From NCBI RefSeq assembly GCF_000621665.1, contig NZ_JHXQ01000018.1, forward strand, positions 25,693-89,692: 64,000 bases of DNA. The letters run 5' to 3'. Below the pieces are notes generated by a model. It searched no databases. It had not been told where the DNA came from and worked only from the letters and a program-made list of their open reading frames with translations. Numbering within the stretch: position 1 is the stretch's first letter; every line of letters begins with the position of its first letter. The DNA comes from Allorhizobium undicola ORS 992 = ATCC 700741 (GTDB lineage Bacteria; Pseudomonadota; Alphaproteobacteria; Rhizobiales; Rhizobiaceae). Positions 9,018 to 17,983 of this stretch are shown piece by piece. The translations under genes and the position numbers were made by a program.

Positions 9018-9737
9018 TCATTCCGTGAAATAGTCGCGGACATAGTAATCCTCGACCTCGTAAAGCGAGATCACCGTTTCCGGCATGTAGCCGGTATCGC
9101 GGGAAAGGCTGGCCGCATCCGCACTCATCATCCGCATGGCCATGACCGGCTCCAGCGTGGCAACATCATCCGTCGTCACGGCCCGCCGCAGCTGCGGCCA
9201 GATCCGGTACCAGCCCGGCTCGACAACCTCGGTCACCATGTATTTGCCGAAATGGCCGTTGAAGCCGAATTCATCGCCCATATCCAGCACATGACCCCAG
9301 AAGGCGGGTCCGAGCTTGACAAAGGTTGAATCCAGCGCCGACGCCTCAACCACCGGCACCAGCGGGTATTGCGCCGCCCAGTTCCGGTCATTGGCCCAGG
9401 GCTGCTCATTGTCCCATGGCATGCCATCGCGGATCTGCAAGGGCGTGTAGTTCGCCCCCGCATCCTCCAGGCTCATCACATCGGCATCATACCATGGCAC
9501 ACGGGTGGCATTGGCTCCGCCGTGCATGGCCGTGATCCAGCCCCGCAGCCGTCGCGCCGCCTGATCCTTGCAGGCCGGTAGCGTGAACTGATAGGCCCAC
9601 CCGCCATAGGGCGAGGCCAAGGTCTGCATGAAGTTTCCGACAGAGGTTGTGCTTCCCGCGCCGATTGTCGGCGGCCCGGCCAATGGCTCCCAGGCGCGAA
9701 TGCCAACGCCAACCGGCCAATCCAGCAAACGCGCCAT
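9018..9737 (-). CDS. Putative minor (distal) tail protein, 239 aa
   Basis: This gene starts by overlapping the tape-measure stop by one base. The product is Trp- and Pro-rich (LDWPVGVGIRAWEPLAGPP, WAYQFTLPACK) and predicted to be mostly beta, which with its place just after the tape measure suggests a distal tail or lambda gpM-like protein. It lacks the DUF2460 signature seen at this position in gene transfer agents. Function is inferred from synteny. Confidence 0.65.
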   Translation of the reverse strand: MARLLDWPVGVGIRAWEPLAGPPTIGAGSTTSVGNFMQTLASPYGGWAYQFTLPACKDQAARRLRGWITAMHGGANATRVPWYDADVMSLEDAGANYTPLQIRDGMPWDNEQPWANDRNWAAQYPLVPVVEASALDSTFVKLGPAFWGHVLDMGDEFGFNGHFGKYMVTEVVEPGWYRIWPQLRRAVTTDDVATLEPVMAMRMMSADAASLSRDTGYMPETVISLYEVEDYYVRDYFTE

Positions 9738-12124
9738 TATACCGTGCCCCTCAACTGCTTGGTTCTGCTTGCCGCCACGGCCCGCTTTTCAATGCTGCCG
9801 TCCAGCTTCTTCAATGCCGCCTCCATGCGCGCCACCGCGCCCATGTCCGCGCCGCGTGCATCGATGCTGTAGAAACTGCCGCCCCCGCCGGAGCTTTTCG
9901 TCTTGCGCGGATCGTAAATATCCACCTGCTCAGTGGGGCTTTTGCGGAATGCCACCACCTGGCTATCGATGCCGCCTGCCCCGCCCGGCAGAATGCTGCC
10001 GCCGGTGGCAAAGCCCGTCAGCCCGGAAAACAGCCCCTTCAGCAGGGAGCCACCCACGCCGCTGCCAAAGTTCATGGTGCTGAACAGGCTTTGCGCCAGC
10101 GAGGAAAATACGCTCTTCGCCACATCGCCCCAACTTTTCGTGCCCTTGATGGCATCGGCCAGCCCGGAACCGATTGATGAAAACGCACTGTCCATGTTTT
10201 TCGCCAGCCCCTGGCCGGTGGCGTCAATGTCAGACAGCGCAGTTTTTGCCGCTCCCGCCACGCTGGTGGCGCTGGCCACCACGTTGGATTGCTGCCCGGA
10301 AATACCATTGGCCAGTCCCTCGCCGATATAGCCGCCGATATCGGTCATGAGCTTTGAGGGTGAGTGGATATCGAAATAATCGGTGACGCTGTTTTTGATG
10401 CCCGTGGCAATGCCAACCACGCCCGCCTTCACATTTTCCCATTGGCTTTTGATCCCGCTCCACAGCCCGGTCATGATCTGGCTGCCGATTTCCAGCATCT
10501 GGCCGGGCAAGGCAGCAAACACCTGCACCACTTGTGAGCCGAAGTCCGACATGGCCGTCACAATGGATTGAACGCCCGAAACAATGGCTTCCCGGGCGCC
10601 GGGAAAAACCGTTTCAGCAATGTTCAGCCACAGCTCCGAAAAATTATGCGCAATCTGCTGAACAGACTGGAATGCCCCCGCAAAATCGCCCGTGAACAAC
10701 GCCACGATACCGGAAACCAATGCTTGCGCATTTTGCTTAAGCGTATCGAACGAGGCCTTGACGATCGAAATCGCGCCTTCCACTACCGTTGCAATGGTGG
10801 GAAACTGCACCCGAATTTCATCCCAGCTCGCATAGATGGCCGCACCGGCAGCTGCCAGCGCAGTAGCACCTACCACCACCGCCGTGATCGGCGCGCCGAG
10901 TGCTGCCACCACGGCCACCACGGCACCAAGCGTCACGGCAATCGGCCCGGCCGCAGCCGCCACAGCCGCAAACACCACCCCAGCCCGCAGCAACGCCGGG
11001 TTCGCTTGCGAAAGACTTGCCACCAGATCGGCCAGACTGGCCACGATATCCGTCATCACCTTCAGCAATCCGCTGTCGGCAATTGCAATCTGGAGGCTTT
11101 CAAAAGCGCCGGAAAGCTGTTCAAGCTGCCCGTTAAACCCCTTCATACGCGCCGCCGCCTGATCGGCAGCAGATGCACCGGCAATTTTGGCTTTGAGTTC
11201 GTCAATGCCCTTACCGCCCGTTTTCATCAACAGAATGGCCGTGCGCATGCCGTCCACGCCGAAGATGTCGTTCATGTTCTGGGAAAGCTCTTCCTGGGAC
11301 AGTTGCCCCATCTTGCTTGCCAGCTCTTCCGCCACAGCAGACATGCTCTTCATAGAGCCGTCGGCGTTGTAAAACTCAAGGCCCAGCGCCTTCATGGCGT
11401 CCGCTGCGCTTTTGGATTTCGGGTTGAGCGAGGTGAGGAACGACTTGAACGAAGTCCCGGCATCCGAACCACTGGAAAACGCCGAACTTGTTGCCGTCAA
11501 AACGGCATTGAAGTCCTGAAGGGAAACGCCAAGCGCGCCTGCCACGCCGCCCGCCTGCGAAAGCGCCAGCTGATAATCCGCAAATCCGAATTTCGATTGC
11601 AGCGTCACGCCGGTGATTTGGTCAACCACCGTGCCAAGATCCTTCGCCTGCACACCGAAACTAGCCATCACATCAGTGGCCGCGTCCGCAGCTGAGGCGA
11701 GATCCGTACCCGTGGCGGAAGCCAGTTTCAGGCTGGCATCCGTCGCACCGCCCAGGATCTGCCCGGCGCTCAAGCCGTTTTTCGCCAGCATCTCCATGGC
11801 GTCGGCGGCTTCCGTAGCCGAAAAGCTGGTATCCGCACCAAGCCGCACGGCAAGCTGCCGCATCGCGGAGATTTCATCGCCCGTTGCCCCGGTCGCCTCC
11901 CCGACGCGGTTCATCCCCGCCTCAAAGTCACCGGCAGTTTTTAGCGTCAATGCGCCAAAGGCGGCTATTGGCGCGGATACCGCCGCCGACATGGTATTGC
12001 CAACTTCGGCGAAGCCTTTGCCAATGCTTTTTAGGCTTTTCATGGCGCTGGCAATATCCTTCTGGAAGCTGGCGGTATCCAGCCCCAGAGTGACGCGCAG
12101 CGCGCCAATCACCGCATTTGCCAT
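9737..12124 (-). CDS. Tail tape measure protein
   Basis: A 795-aa protein, start at ATG 12124. It begins with a helical segment (LDTASFQKDIASAMKSLKSI), then a region like the TP901-type tape-measure core (MRQLAVRLGADTSFSATEAA). A strongly hydrophobic section at about 370-440 (LRAGVVFAAVAAAAGPIAV) probably enters the host membrane, and helical repeats follow. It sets tail length and helps DNA entry. It follows the frameshifted tail chaperone pair, as expected in siphophages. Confidence 0.93.
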   Translation of the reverse strand: MANAVIGALRVTLGLDTASFQKDIASAMKSLKSIGKGFAEVGNTMSAAVSAPIAAFGALTLKTAGDFEAGMNRVGEATGATGDEISAMRQLAVRLGADTSFSATEAADAMEMLAKNGLSAGQILGGATDASLKLASATGTDLASAADAATDVMASFGVQAKDLGTVVDQITGVTLQSKFGFADYQLALSQAGGVAGALGVSLQDFNAVLTATSSAFSSGSDAGTSFKSFLTSLNPKSKSAADAMKALGLEFYNADGSMKSMSAVAEELASKMGQLSQEELSQNMNDIFGVDGMRTAILLMKTGGKGIDELKAKIAGASAADQAAARMKGFNGQLEQLSGAFESLQIAIADSGLLKVMTDIVASLADLVASLSQANPALLRAGVVFAAVAAAAGPIAVTLGAVVAVVAALGAPITAVVVGATALAAAGAAIYASWDEIRVQFPTIATVVEGAISIVKASFDTLKQNAQALVSGIVALFTGDFAGAFQSVQQIAHNFSELWLNIAETVFPGAREAIVSGVQSIVTAMSDFGSQVVQVFAALPGQMLEIGSQIMTGLWSGIKSQWENVKAGVVGIATGIKNSVTDYFDIHSPSKLMTDIGGYIGEGLANGISGQQSNVVASATSVAGAAKTALSDIDATGQGLAKNMDSAFSSIGSGLADAIKGTKSWGDVAKSVFSSLAQSLFSTMNFGSGVGGSLLKGLFSGLTGFATGGSILPGGAGGIDSQVVAFRKSPTEQVDIYDPRKTKSSGGGGSFYSIDARGADMGAVARMEAALKKLDGSIEKRAVAASRTKQLRGTV

Positions 12125-12128
12125 ACCC

Positions 12129-12464
12129 TTACCCCTTCGCCCAGGCCGCCACCTTGGCCAGCACATCGCGCCAATGCGGCGCCGCTTTCGGCTTCTGCTC
12201 TACCTTGGGCAGCAGCTTTTCCAGTTTCGGGAATTTGGTGGCTTTTTCCGGCGCATAGGCCGTGAGAAATGCCACCGTGTGCGCCAGCCACGCATGCTGG
12301 CTGTGCTCGAATTGCCGTCGGCGCTTGCACGCCGCCAGCACATGCATGATTTCGCGCAGCGTCAGCGACCAGAAATCACCCGGCGGCTGTCCTGCTTCCA
12401 CCCATGCCTCAAACAGATCGCCCCAGTTCAGCGGCGAGGCGCTTTCGTCCCCGCCGCCTTCGGC
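12129..12464 (-). CDS. Tail chaperone extension (lambda T-like), reached by -1 frameshift
   Basis: This frame continues the upstream chaperone after a -1 slip at GGGAAAG (12470-12464). From there it is open for 111 codons: AEGGGDESASPLNWGDLFEA, then WVEAGQPPGDFWSLTLREIM. It has no ATG with a good ribosome site at its beginning; the first plausible independent start is GTG 12401. The fusion would be 224 aa, the short form 124 aa. In lambda the G and G-T products bind the tape measure and tube proteins during assembly, and the same role is inferred here. Confidence 0.75.
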   Translation of the reverse strand, partial: AEGGGDESASPLNWGDLFEAWVEAGQPPGDFWSLTLREIMHVLAACKRRRQFEHSQHAWLAHTVAFLTAYAPEKATKFPKLEKLLPKVEQKPKAAPHWRDVLAKVAAWAKG

Positions 12465-12802
12465 TTTCCCGCGCCACCATCCTCCTGCTGCGGCATGGAG
12501 GCTTTGACGACGTCAACGATCAGCGCGCCAGCCGCCGGGATGCCGATTTCGGAAATCAGGTCTCCGGCCTCCTGGCTGGTCACGCTCGGCTGGCCACGCA
12601 ACAGCGCCGCACGAAACAGCGATCGCACCCGCGACATGTTGAACTTTCCTGCCTCGCCCTCCGCAGAAAACTGTTGCAGGATCTCGCCGGTGGTCTGCCC
12701 GAATTCGGCCTCCAGCTCGCACCACTCATTGGCTGCCAGCCGGAATTCGTATCGTTCGCCATTGATTTCGCGGGTGACGATGCCGCGCACGGAATTGCTC
12801 AT
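12428..12802 (-). CDS. Tail assembly chaperone (lambda G / GTA gp10-like)
   Basis: A 124-aa protein (MSNSVRGIVTREINGERYEF, with LAANEWCELEAEFGQT) resembling the GTA-type small tail chaperones found upstream of tape-measure genes. Its C-terminus is Lys/Ala-rich, as is usual where ribosomes pause and slip. Lysine 113 is the codon at which a fraction of ribosomes should shift into the -1 frame. It follows the tail tube gene by 11 nt. Confidence 0.8.
   Translation of the reverse strand: MSNSVRGIVTREINGERYEFRLAANEWCELEAEFGQTTGEILQQFSAEGEAGKFNMSRVRSLFRAALLRGQPSVTSQEAGDLISEIGIPAAGALIVDVVKASMPQQEDGGAGKPKAAGTKAPRR
12464..12470 (-). other. Programmed -1 frameshift site GGGAAAG
   Basis: On the minus strand the heptamer reads GGGAAAG, phased as G GGA AAG relative to the upstream frame (GCG GGA AAG CCG). 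This is the X XXY YYZ form of a slippery site and is the same heptamer used by lambda for G/T. The -1 frame is open on both sides of it and leads into the T-like extension. Phase, position and reading frames all agree. Confidence 0.85.
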
Positions 12803-12813
12803 CGCTGGAACCC

Positions 12814-13503
12814 TCAGGCAATGACGTTTGCAGTCGCCGTGGTGGTCACGGTGGTCGAGAAGTCGTCATTCGCCCCCATCACATCGGCGGTGATCGGGTC
12901 ACCGACATTCCCGGAAACCGGCACATACGACGTGCCTGTTGCACCGCTGATCGCGGCGCCAGCGGCCTTCCACTGCACGGTGATGTCGCTGGCACCAGCC
13001 CATATGCCGGGATCGAGTGTCAGCGGCACGCCCACCTGCGCCGTTCCCGTGATCGTAGGCGCAGTGATGTTGCGCGGGGCGGCGGCAGTAGTCATGATCG
13101 GTTCGCCGGAAACCTTGAATGTCACCGTCGCCGTCATCTTGTCATCGGTGGGCGCCGCTTTTTCATAGGATTGCCGCAGGCCGTAAAACAGCAGCTGCAC
13201 GCCATTCGGAAAAGTCACGCGGCAATACTTCCGCTTGCCCTTTGCGGCCATCAGCGCCAGGTCAGAGGCAGAACCCGGAACATAGTTCATCTCGAAAGAC
13301 ATTTCGCCCGGGTCAGTCAGCCCCTCGATAAATTCGCGCGTGCGGCTGGGGCTCTGCATATGCGTCACGTCCACGGAATCCGTGCTGTCGGACGGCGGCG
13401 TTACGTCATAGACCTCGGACAGGTAAACAAAATCCGTGGGGGTAGCCGCATCCGCCATTTCAAAGGTGATGCCATAGCCAATGCGGGCCTGCGTGTCGGG
13501 CAT
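12814..13503 (-). CDS. Major tail tube protein with C-terminal Ig-like domain
   Basis: A 229-aa protein starting at ATG 13503 behind GAGGAG. Residues 1-135 fit a siphovirus tail-tube domain (ARIGYGITFEMADAATPTDF ... FIEGLTDPGEMSFEMNY). Residues 140-229 form a separate Ig-like domain (NITAPTITGTAQVGVPLTLD) that would decorate the tail surface, as in lambda gpV. It is placed between the tail terminator and the chaperone pair, as expected. Confidence 0.9.
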   Translation of the reverse strand: MPDTQARIGYGITFEMADAATPTDFVYLSEVYDVTPPSDSTDSVDVTHMQSPSRTREFIEGLTDPGEMSFEMNYVPGSASDLALMAAKGKRKYCRVTFPNGVQLLFYGLRQSYEKAAPTDDKMTATVTFKVSGEPIMTTAAAPRNITAPTITGTAQVGVPLTLDPGIWAGASDITVQWKAAGAAISGATGTSYVPVSGNVGDPITADVMGANDDFSTTVTTTATANVIA

Positions 13504-13514
13504 GGTCCTGCTCC

Positions 13515-13907
13515 TCAAGAGTGCCAGATGATGAGATCGGTGGAGCGGCGAAAGACGAGTGCCGCGCCGCTGGTGGAATCCGGTTGGCTATCGCGCCGCC
13601 CGTCAATGAATGCGCCCTGCAAGCGCACGCCGTCATAGGTACCGCGCGCTTTTTCCAGTGCGTCGCTGGCCGCAACGGAAATTGCCTTGGCTACGGCAGC
13701 GCTTTCGGCATAGGCGTCAAGCTGCAGGCGGCTTTGCTCAAGACCCGTACGACCGGCTGACGCATAATCCGGGACGCCGGAAATCAGCTGCAAAATCAGG
13801 TAGGGCCGCGCAGCGCCCTGCGGCACACGCCCCCAATGTACGCGGTTGCCAATAAGCGCCGCCAGCCGCGCATCCGCCAGCAGCAAAGCCGTGACCGCCT
13901 CTTCCAT
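13515..13907 (-). CDS. Tail completion / terminator protein (DUF3168-like)
   Basis: A 130-aa protein from ATG 13907: MEEAVTALLLADARLAALIG, then RVHWGRVPQGAARPYLILQL. The pattern of a short N-terminal helix, loop, and the LIGNRVHWGRVPQG stretch is typical of DUF3168 tail terminators, which cap the tail tube and join it to the head. The upstream HK97 gp10-like gene ends at 13915, 8 nt before this start. Fits the usual order connector, gp10, terminator, tube. Confidence 0.85.
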   Translation of the reverse strand: MEEAVTALLLADARLAALIGNRVHWGRVPQGAARPYLILQLISGVPDYASAGRTGLEQSRLQLDAYAESAAVAKAISVAASDALEKARGTYDGVRLQGAFIDGRRDSQPDSTSGAALVFRRSTDLIIWHS

Positions 13908-13914
13908 GAAAAGC

Positions 13915-14355
13915 CTATTTGATTTTGGCCGCCTTGCGCGCCAGCCGCTGGGCGGCTTTTTCAATTTCCGTCCAAAGCTCTTCCTTGATTGTCTCCAAGG
14001 CGCGGTCTTTGTTCGCGTCCCAGGCAGGCCGCAAATGCGGCTCTGCTGCCTGATGCTCATTGCCAAATTCGGTCTGGACACCCGCCGGATCGCCACCGGG
14101 ACCGGCATAGACCTCGAACTGGCTTTCTTTTTTGGATACCTTCCGCTGCCGTCGCGTCAGCTTTGTGCCGACGCCATAAGACTTCTTCAGATAACCCTTG
14201 CGCTCCGGCGCATTTGCCCGCCCAGCATCCGCAATCGGCGTTGCGGCCTTGGTCAGCGCCCGCAGCGCCACGCGCCGCCCGGTTGCCTTGGGTAGCTCGG
14301 CAAGCGCTGCCTGCAATTCCCGCAGACCCTCAACCTTGATGGATGCACCTGCCAT
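13915..14355 (-). CDS. HK97 gp10-family head-tail joining protein
   Basis: A 146-aa basic protein: MAGASIKVEGLRELQAALAE, with ATGRRVALRALTKAATPIAD. The opening I.VEGL.EL...L.ELP and the ALRA.TKAA.PI....... pattern are characteristic of the HK97 gp10-like family. I chose ATG 14355, which overlaps the stop of the upstream gene; a GTG one codon earlier is possible. The C-terminal half is rich in Lys and Glu and probably helical. Confidence 0.88.
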   Translation of the reverse strand: MAGASIKVEGLRELQAALAELPKATGRRVALRALTKAATPIADAGRANAPERKGYLKKSYGVGTKLTRRQRKVSKKESQFEVYAGPGGDPAGVQTEFGNEHQAAEPHLRPAWDANKDRALETIKEELWTEIEKAAQRLARKAAKIK

Positions 14356-14678
14356 CACTCAGCCACCGCCGTGCAATCGATTTCCAGCACCACCCGCCTG
14401 CCAATTTCGCGCGGCGGCGCAGTGACTTCATAAAGCGCTCCATCAAATTCGACTCGATCTTTTACAGAAACATCAGAGCGATGGCGAATGTGGAACGTGA
14501 GCACTGCCGTTCCCACCATCTGCTGCGCGGAAAAGCGCTCTTCGCCACGGTTGGGCCGCTGCTGCGCCCATACCGTCGCATAATCCACCCATTCGAACAG
14601 CGGCTGATTGAACGCATCGCGCCCGGTCTCGGTCCAGCGCAGCAGTGTCAGGCGACGGTCCAGTTTTCCCGCACGCAT
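14355..14678 (-). CDS. Phage head closure / head-tail adaptor (gp16-like)
   Basis: A 107-aa protein, MRAGKLDRRLTLLRWTETGR, followed by a WVDYATVWAQQRP segment and R.RSDVSVKDRVEFDG. These are hallmarks of the SPP1 gp16-like head-closure family: a short beta barrel stoppering the connector after packaging. Start overlaps the connector gene stop by one base. High synteny support. Confidence 0.9.
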   Translation of the reverse strand: MRAGKLDRRLTLLRWTETGRDAFNQPLFEWVDYATVWAQQRPNRGEERFSAQQMVGTAVLTFHIRHRSDVSVKDRVEFDGALYEVTAPPREIGRRVVLEIDCTAVAE

Positions 14679-15277
14679 CAGAGCCCCACGCGCCGAAACG
14701 GCATCAACAGAGATTTTACCGCCAGCGAAAACGGCAACTGCGAAACCGCCGCCCCGATCACGCTTTCCTCCCGGTTTTCATACCAGCCGCCGATCAGCAG
14801 CTTGGCCGCATGGATAATCCCATCCGGAACATCGGAGGCAGCAGGCCCGTAACCGGCGGTCATCGTCACGCGCACAGCATCGCCCCGGTCATAAAGCGAC
14901 GGCGCCGGAAAGGCATCGGTCCACCGCAATACGGTTCCGCAAGGCGTCTCCAGGCGCTCATAGAAAGTCGGATCGACCATCTGCTCCACATTGTCCGCAT
15001 CGGAATAAACGACCGCCACCTCGGAAACATCGGGAAACGGCAGGCGAAACACGCGGCCTTCCCAATCGTCATGATCCACGCGCCATTGCTGGCTGATCAT
15101 GCAACGCCCCAGGATGCCGGAATATCCGTCCAGATGGCTTTCCGCCGCCAGGATCAGCGCCTGCAGCAAGCTATCCTCTTCTGTCCGATCTGGCTCGATA
15201 CGCAGATGCAGCTTCACATCCTCCAGCTCGAGAATGCGCACGGCAGGAGTGGTCAAACGTCTGGGAACAAGGCGCAT
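14678..15277 (-). CDS. Head-tail connector protein (gp6-like)
   Basis: A 199-aa protein from ATG 15277 (MRLVPRRLTTPAVRILELED, with VKLHLRIEPDRTEEDSLLQA). The all-helical N-terminal half matches the phage gp6-like/YqcG connector family (L...K.HLR...... ED..L......A). Uncommonly for a 100-110 aa family it carries a C-terminal extension, as longer alphaproteobacterial members do. It forms the ring below the portal. Confidence 0.85.
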   Translation of the reverse strand: MRLVPRRLTTPAVRILELEDVKLHLRIEPDRTEEDSLLQALILAAESHLDGYSGILGRCMISQQWRVDHDDWEGRVFRLPFPDVSEVAVVYSDADNVEQMVDPTFYERLETPCGTVLRWTDAFPAPSLYDRGDAVRVTMTAGYGPAASDVPDGIIHAAKLLIGGWYENREESVIGAAVSQLPFSLAVKSLLMPFRRVGL

Positions 15278-15337
15278 GGAGAATCTCGTAAAGGAGAAAG
15301 GCAGGGCCGCATCCGGCCCCGCCAGGGGCTTGCCCAA

Positions 15338-15775
15338 TCAGGCCTGATTGGCCTGCGGGTTGGAATCGCCATCACCTCGCAGCACCGTCGCGGCCAGCGG
15401 CGTGCCCGTGCCATGCGTGCCGGAGAAATCGGCCAGCAGTTTCAGGTAGCGCTTGTTGCCCTTGTAGCCAAAACGATAGACCGCGCCTGCCGCATGGGCT
15501 GCCACGAGAGACTTGATGATGCCGGATGAAATGCCGGTCACGCCCAGCATGTCCGCATCGGCAACGCTGGTATAGGTGCTGTCGTCATCGGAATGCGTCA
15601 GCTTGAATTCGATCTTGTTCGTGCTGTCGAAGGTGATACCCCCGATGCCGATATTCAGAATGATTTCCGCAGAATCATAGCCACGGAGATCGATGGCAGC
15701 CGGGGTATTGTCGGCGCTGTAAACGGCAGCTGCCAGGGCGGAAACTGCCGAAAGTTTAGAATGCAGATCCTGCAT
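15338..15775 (-). CDS. Hypothetical virion protein next to capsid gene, 145 aa
   Basis: A beta-rich protein (AIDLRGYDSAEIILNIGIGG, IEFKLTHSDDDSTYTSVAD) lying 74 nt downstream of the capsid gene. The position and composition suggest a head decoration or fibre protein. The intervening 15776-15849 contains no clear terminator. No family signature recognised, so the role is inferred. Confidence 0.6.
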   Translation of the reverse strand: MQDLHSKLSAVSALAAAVYSADNTPAAIDLRGYDSAEIILNIGIGGITFDSTNKIEFKLTHSDDDSTYTSVADADMLGVTGISSGIIKSLVAAHAAGAVYRFGYKGNKRYLKLLADFSGTHGTGTPLAATVLRGDGDSNPQANQA

Positions 15776-15849
15776 GGGACCAATCCTTGTGTCTGGAAAA
15801 TCTGGATGCAGCTGCTACCGTGGCAGCAGCCGCGAGCGATTGGCTGTGA

Positions 15850-17115
15850 TCAGCTGGTGGCGATCTTCAGCAGCTTGATGGCTTCGAAGTTGGCCACGCC
15901 GCCGCCAACACGCTTGGTGGTGTAGAAATGCACCTTCGGCTTGTTCGTGAAGGGGTCGCGCAGCACGCGGATGCCGGTGCGATCGACGATCAGATAGCCG
16001 CGGCGAAAATCCCCGAATGCAATCGGGAAAGCGTTTGCGGCAATGGCTGGCATGTTGTCGTCGGTGTAGACCGGCTTGCCGAGGATCGTTGCAACCTCTG
16101 CGGCCTGGGACGGCGCTTGCCAGAGGTAATTGCCCTGTCCGTCCTTCAGCTTGCGCACCGTGCCCATCGTCGCATCGGACATCAGCCACGATGCGTTGCC
16201 ACGCATACCGGCCTTCAGCCCATAATAGGTATCAACCAGCGCGTCGGCAGGGTTGGACGAAGCAAACCCGCCGGCATTGCCGGACGCGATGTATCCCAGC
16301 TTGCCCCAGGCATAGCTGGCATTGGCAACCGTGTCATAGGAGAGAATGCCGCGCGGGCGCTTCACGCCATTGCCAGAAACGAAGGCGGCCCCTTCCATTT
16401 CGGCAAAGGTAATCTGCACTTCATCCGCCAGCCAGGCGCCGATGTCGACGATGCCGTCATCCAGCATTTTTTGCGTCGTCGCCGGGTTGGCGTACATTTC
16501 CATGACGGTGAAAACCAGCTCACGCAGCGTCGGAGTTGCCGTTTCCGTGCGGGCCTCCTCTTCGCCCACCCAGCCGGCGGCAGCCCCGCCCACGCTGACA
16601 TATTTGTTATAGGCATCGGTACCGATCGGCATGACGGTTGCGATCTGACGCATGGCCGAGGCGACGGACAACACGCGGTCAATGGTGCGCTCGGTCTCCT
16701 TCGGCACCAGATAGCCCCCGTCCGGATCAGACTGCGTGGTCAGCGCGGCCTTGACCTCCAGATCGGAAAGGCCGTTCTCCACGCCCTTGCGGAACCACTT
16801 GTTGAAAGCGGTGAAGTGTTCGCGCTCTTCCGCCGTCACGCCGCCGTCGCCAGCTCCACCCAGCTTTGCCGCCGCCATCATGGCGTTGACATCATCGAGC
16901 GCCTTTTGCAGGCTCGAAATCTCGTTGTTGATGCGGTCCACCTTTTCCGTGGTAACAACATCGGCGAACCTGCTCTTGATGCCCTTCAGCTCTTCTTCGT
17001 GAGCGGCTTTGAACGCCTCCACGGTCTTCTTCAGTTCCGCAAAAATCTCCTGCGGGTTCCCTTCATTGCGCACGCCAAAGATGCCGCGCGCGCGGTGGTT
17101 CAAACTCATATTCAT
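15850..17115 (-). CDS. HK97-fold major capsid protein
   Basis: A 421-aa protein, start ATG 17115 with GAGG at 8 nt. Residues 15-85 are a helical scaffold-like delta domain (EIFAELKKTVEAFKAAHEEE), removed by the prohead protease in relatives. The HK97 fold follows from about 105 (GLSDLEVKAALTTQSDPDGG, then YLVPKETERTI), ending with PFTNKPKVHFYTTKRVGGGV. Sits directly after the protease gene. Confidence 0.95.
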   Translation of the reverse strand: MNMSLNHRARGIFGVRNEGNPQEIFAELKKTVEAFKAAHEEELKGIKSRFADVVTTEKVDRINNEISSLQKALDDVNAMMAAAKLGGAGDGGVTAEEREHFTAFNKWFRKGVENGLSDLEVKAALTTQSDPDGGYLVPKETERTIDRVLSVASAMRQIATVMPIGTDAYNKYVSVGGAAAGWVGEEEARTETATPTLRELVFTVMEMYANPATTQKMLDDGIVDIGAWLADEVQITFAEMEGAAFVSGNGVKRPRGILSYDTVANASYAWGKLGYIASGNAGGFASSNPADALVDTYYGLKAGMRGNASWLMSDATMGTVRKLKDGQGNYLWQAPSQAAEVATILGKPVYTDDNMPAIAANAFPIAFGDFRRGYLIVDRTGIRVLRDPFTNKPKVHFYTTKRVGGGVANFEAIKLLKIATS

Positions 17116-17125
17116 GGCTGTTGCC

Positions 17126-17983
17126 TCAGATTTTGAAGATGTCGATAGCCTGCCGTGTGGCGGCAATGAATTCGCCTGCATCGCGCGCGGCGTTGGGGCT
17201 TGCATCGCGCCGGGCCCCGGAATGGTTCAGTTCAGCCAGCATTTCACCGCGCTGGCTGCGGCTGAAGCCCGCTTTTGCAAGCGCGGCCTCAACCTGTCGG
17301 CGTGCCCGTACGCTTTCCCCGGCCCTGGCGCTGTTTTGCACCGCATCCGAAAGCTTCAGGCCCTCATCGATTTTGTCCGCAAAGCCGTTCTTGACCGCTT
17401 CCGATGGCGAGAGAAAGGTTTCGGCATCCATCAGCGCTTCGATGGTCTTGCGCTTGGCGCCAGTACGCGCTTCGTAAATGTCCGCCAGTGCGGCGTCGAA
17501 TCCGGTGAAGGCATCGGCAGCCTTTCGAAGATCATGCTGATTGCCGATCACCATCCCCCAGGCATTGTGCACCATGATAAAGCTGCCGAGACCCATGTTG
17601 ATCTCATCGCCCGCCATAGCAATGATGGAGGCTGCCGAGGCGGCATACCCCATAACATTCACCGTCACCTTCGCCGGATGCGCCCGCAGCAGATTGTAGA
17701 TAGCGATTCCTTCAAACATGTCCCCGCCGGGGCTGTTGATCTGAACGGTCACATCCTGTTCACCAATGGAGCGCAATGCAGCCGCCGCCCGCTTGGCCGT
17801 GAATCCGCCACCACTCCAATAATCCTCACCGATCACATCGAAGATGGTAATGGTGTTTTCGCTGGTTGCAGCCGCTGCATGGGGCGTATCAGCCCATTGC
17901 GCCAGCACATCAGACGGGGCGTCCCAGCTAAAATTCTGCGGTCGCTGCAGGGCGGGCGCTTCAGGCAGGTTTCTGAGTGACAT
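17126..17983 (-). CDS. ClpP-like prohead maturation protease
   Basis: A 285-aa S14-type serine protease from ATG 17983. Visible features: the INSPGGDMFEG oxyanion loop (82-92), the catalytic serine S116 in GYAASAAS, and H139 in FIMVHNAWG. It would cleave the capsid delta domain during head maturation. The C-terminal 60 residues are Arg/Ala-rich and may bind the scaffold. The start lies inside the portal gene's 3' end (23 nt overlap). Confidence 0.93.
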   Translation of the reverse strand: MSLRNLPEAPALQRPQNFSWDAPSDVLAQWADTPHAAAATSENTITIFDVIGEDYWSGGGFTAKRAAAALRSIGEQDVTVQINSPGGDMFEGIAIYNLLRAHPAKVTVNVMGYAASAASIIAMAGDEINMGLGSFIMVHNAWGMVIGNQHDLRKAADAFTGFDAALADIYEARTGAKRKTIEALMDAETFLSPSEAVKNGFADKIDEGLKLSDAVQNSARAGESVRARRQVEAALAKAGFSRSQRGEMLAELNHSGARRDASPNAARDAGEFIAATRQAIDIFKI

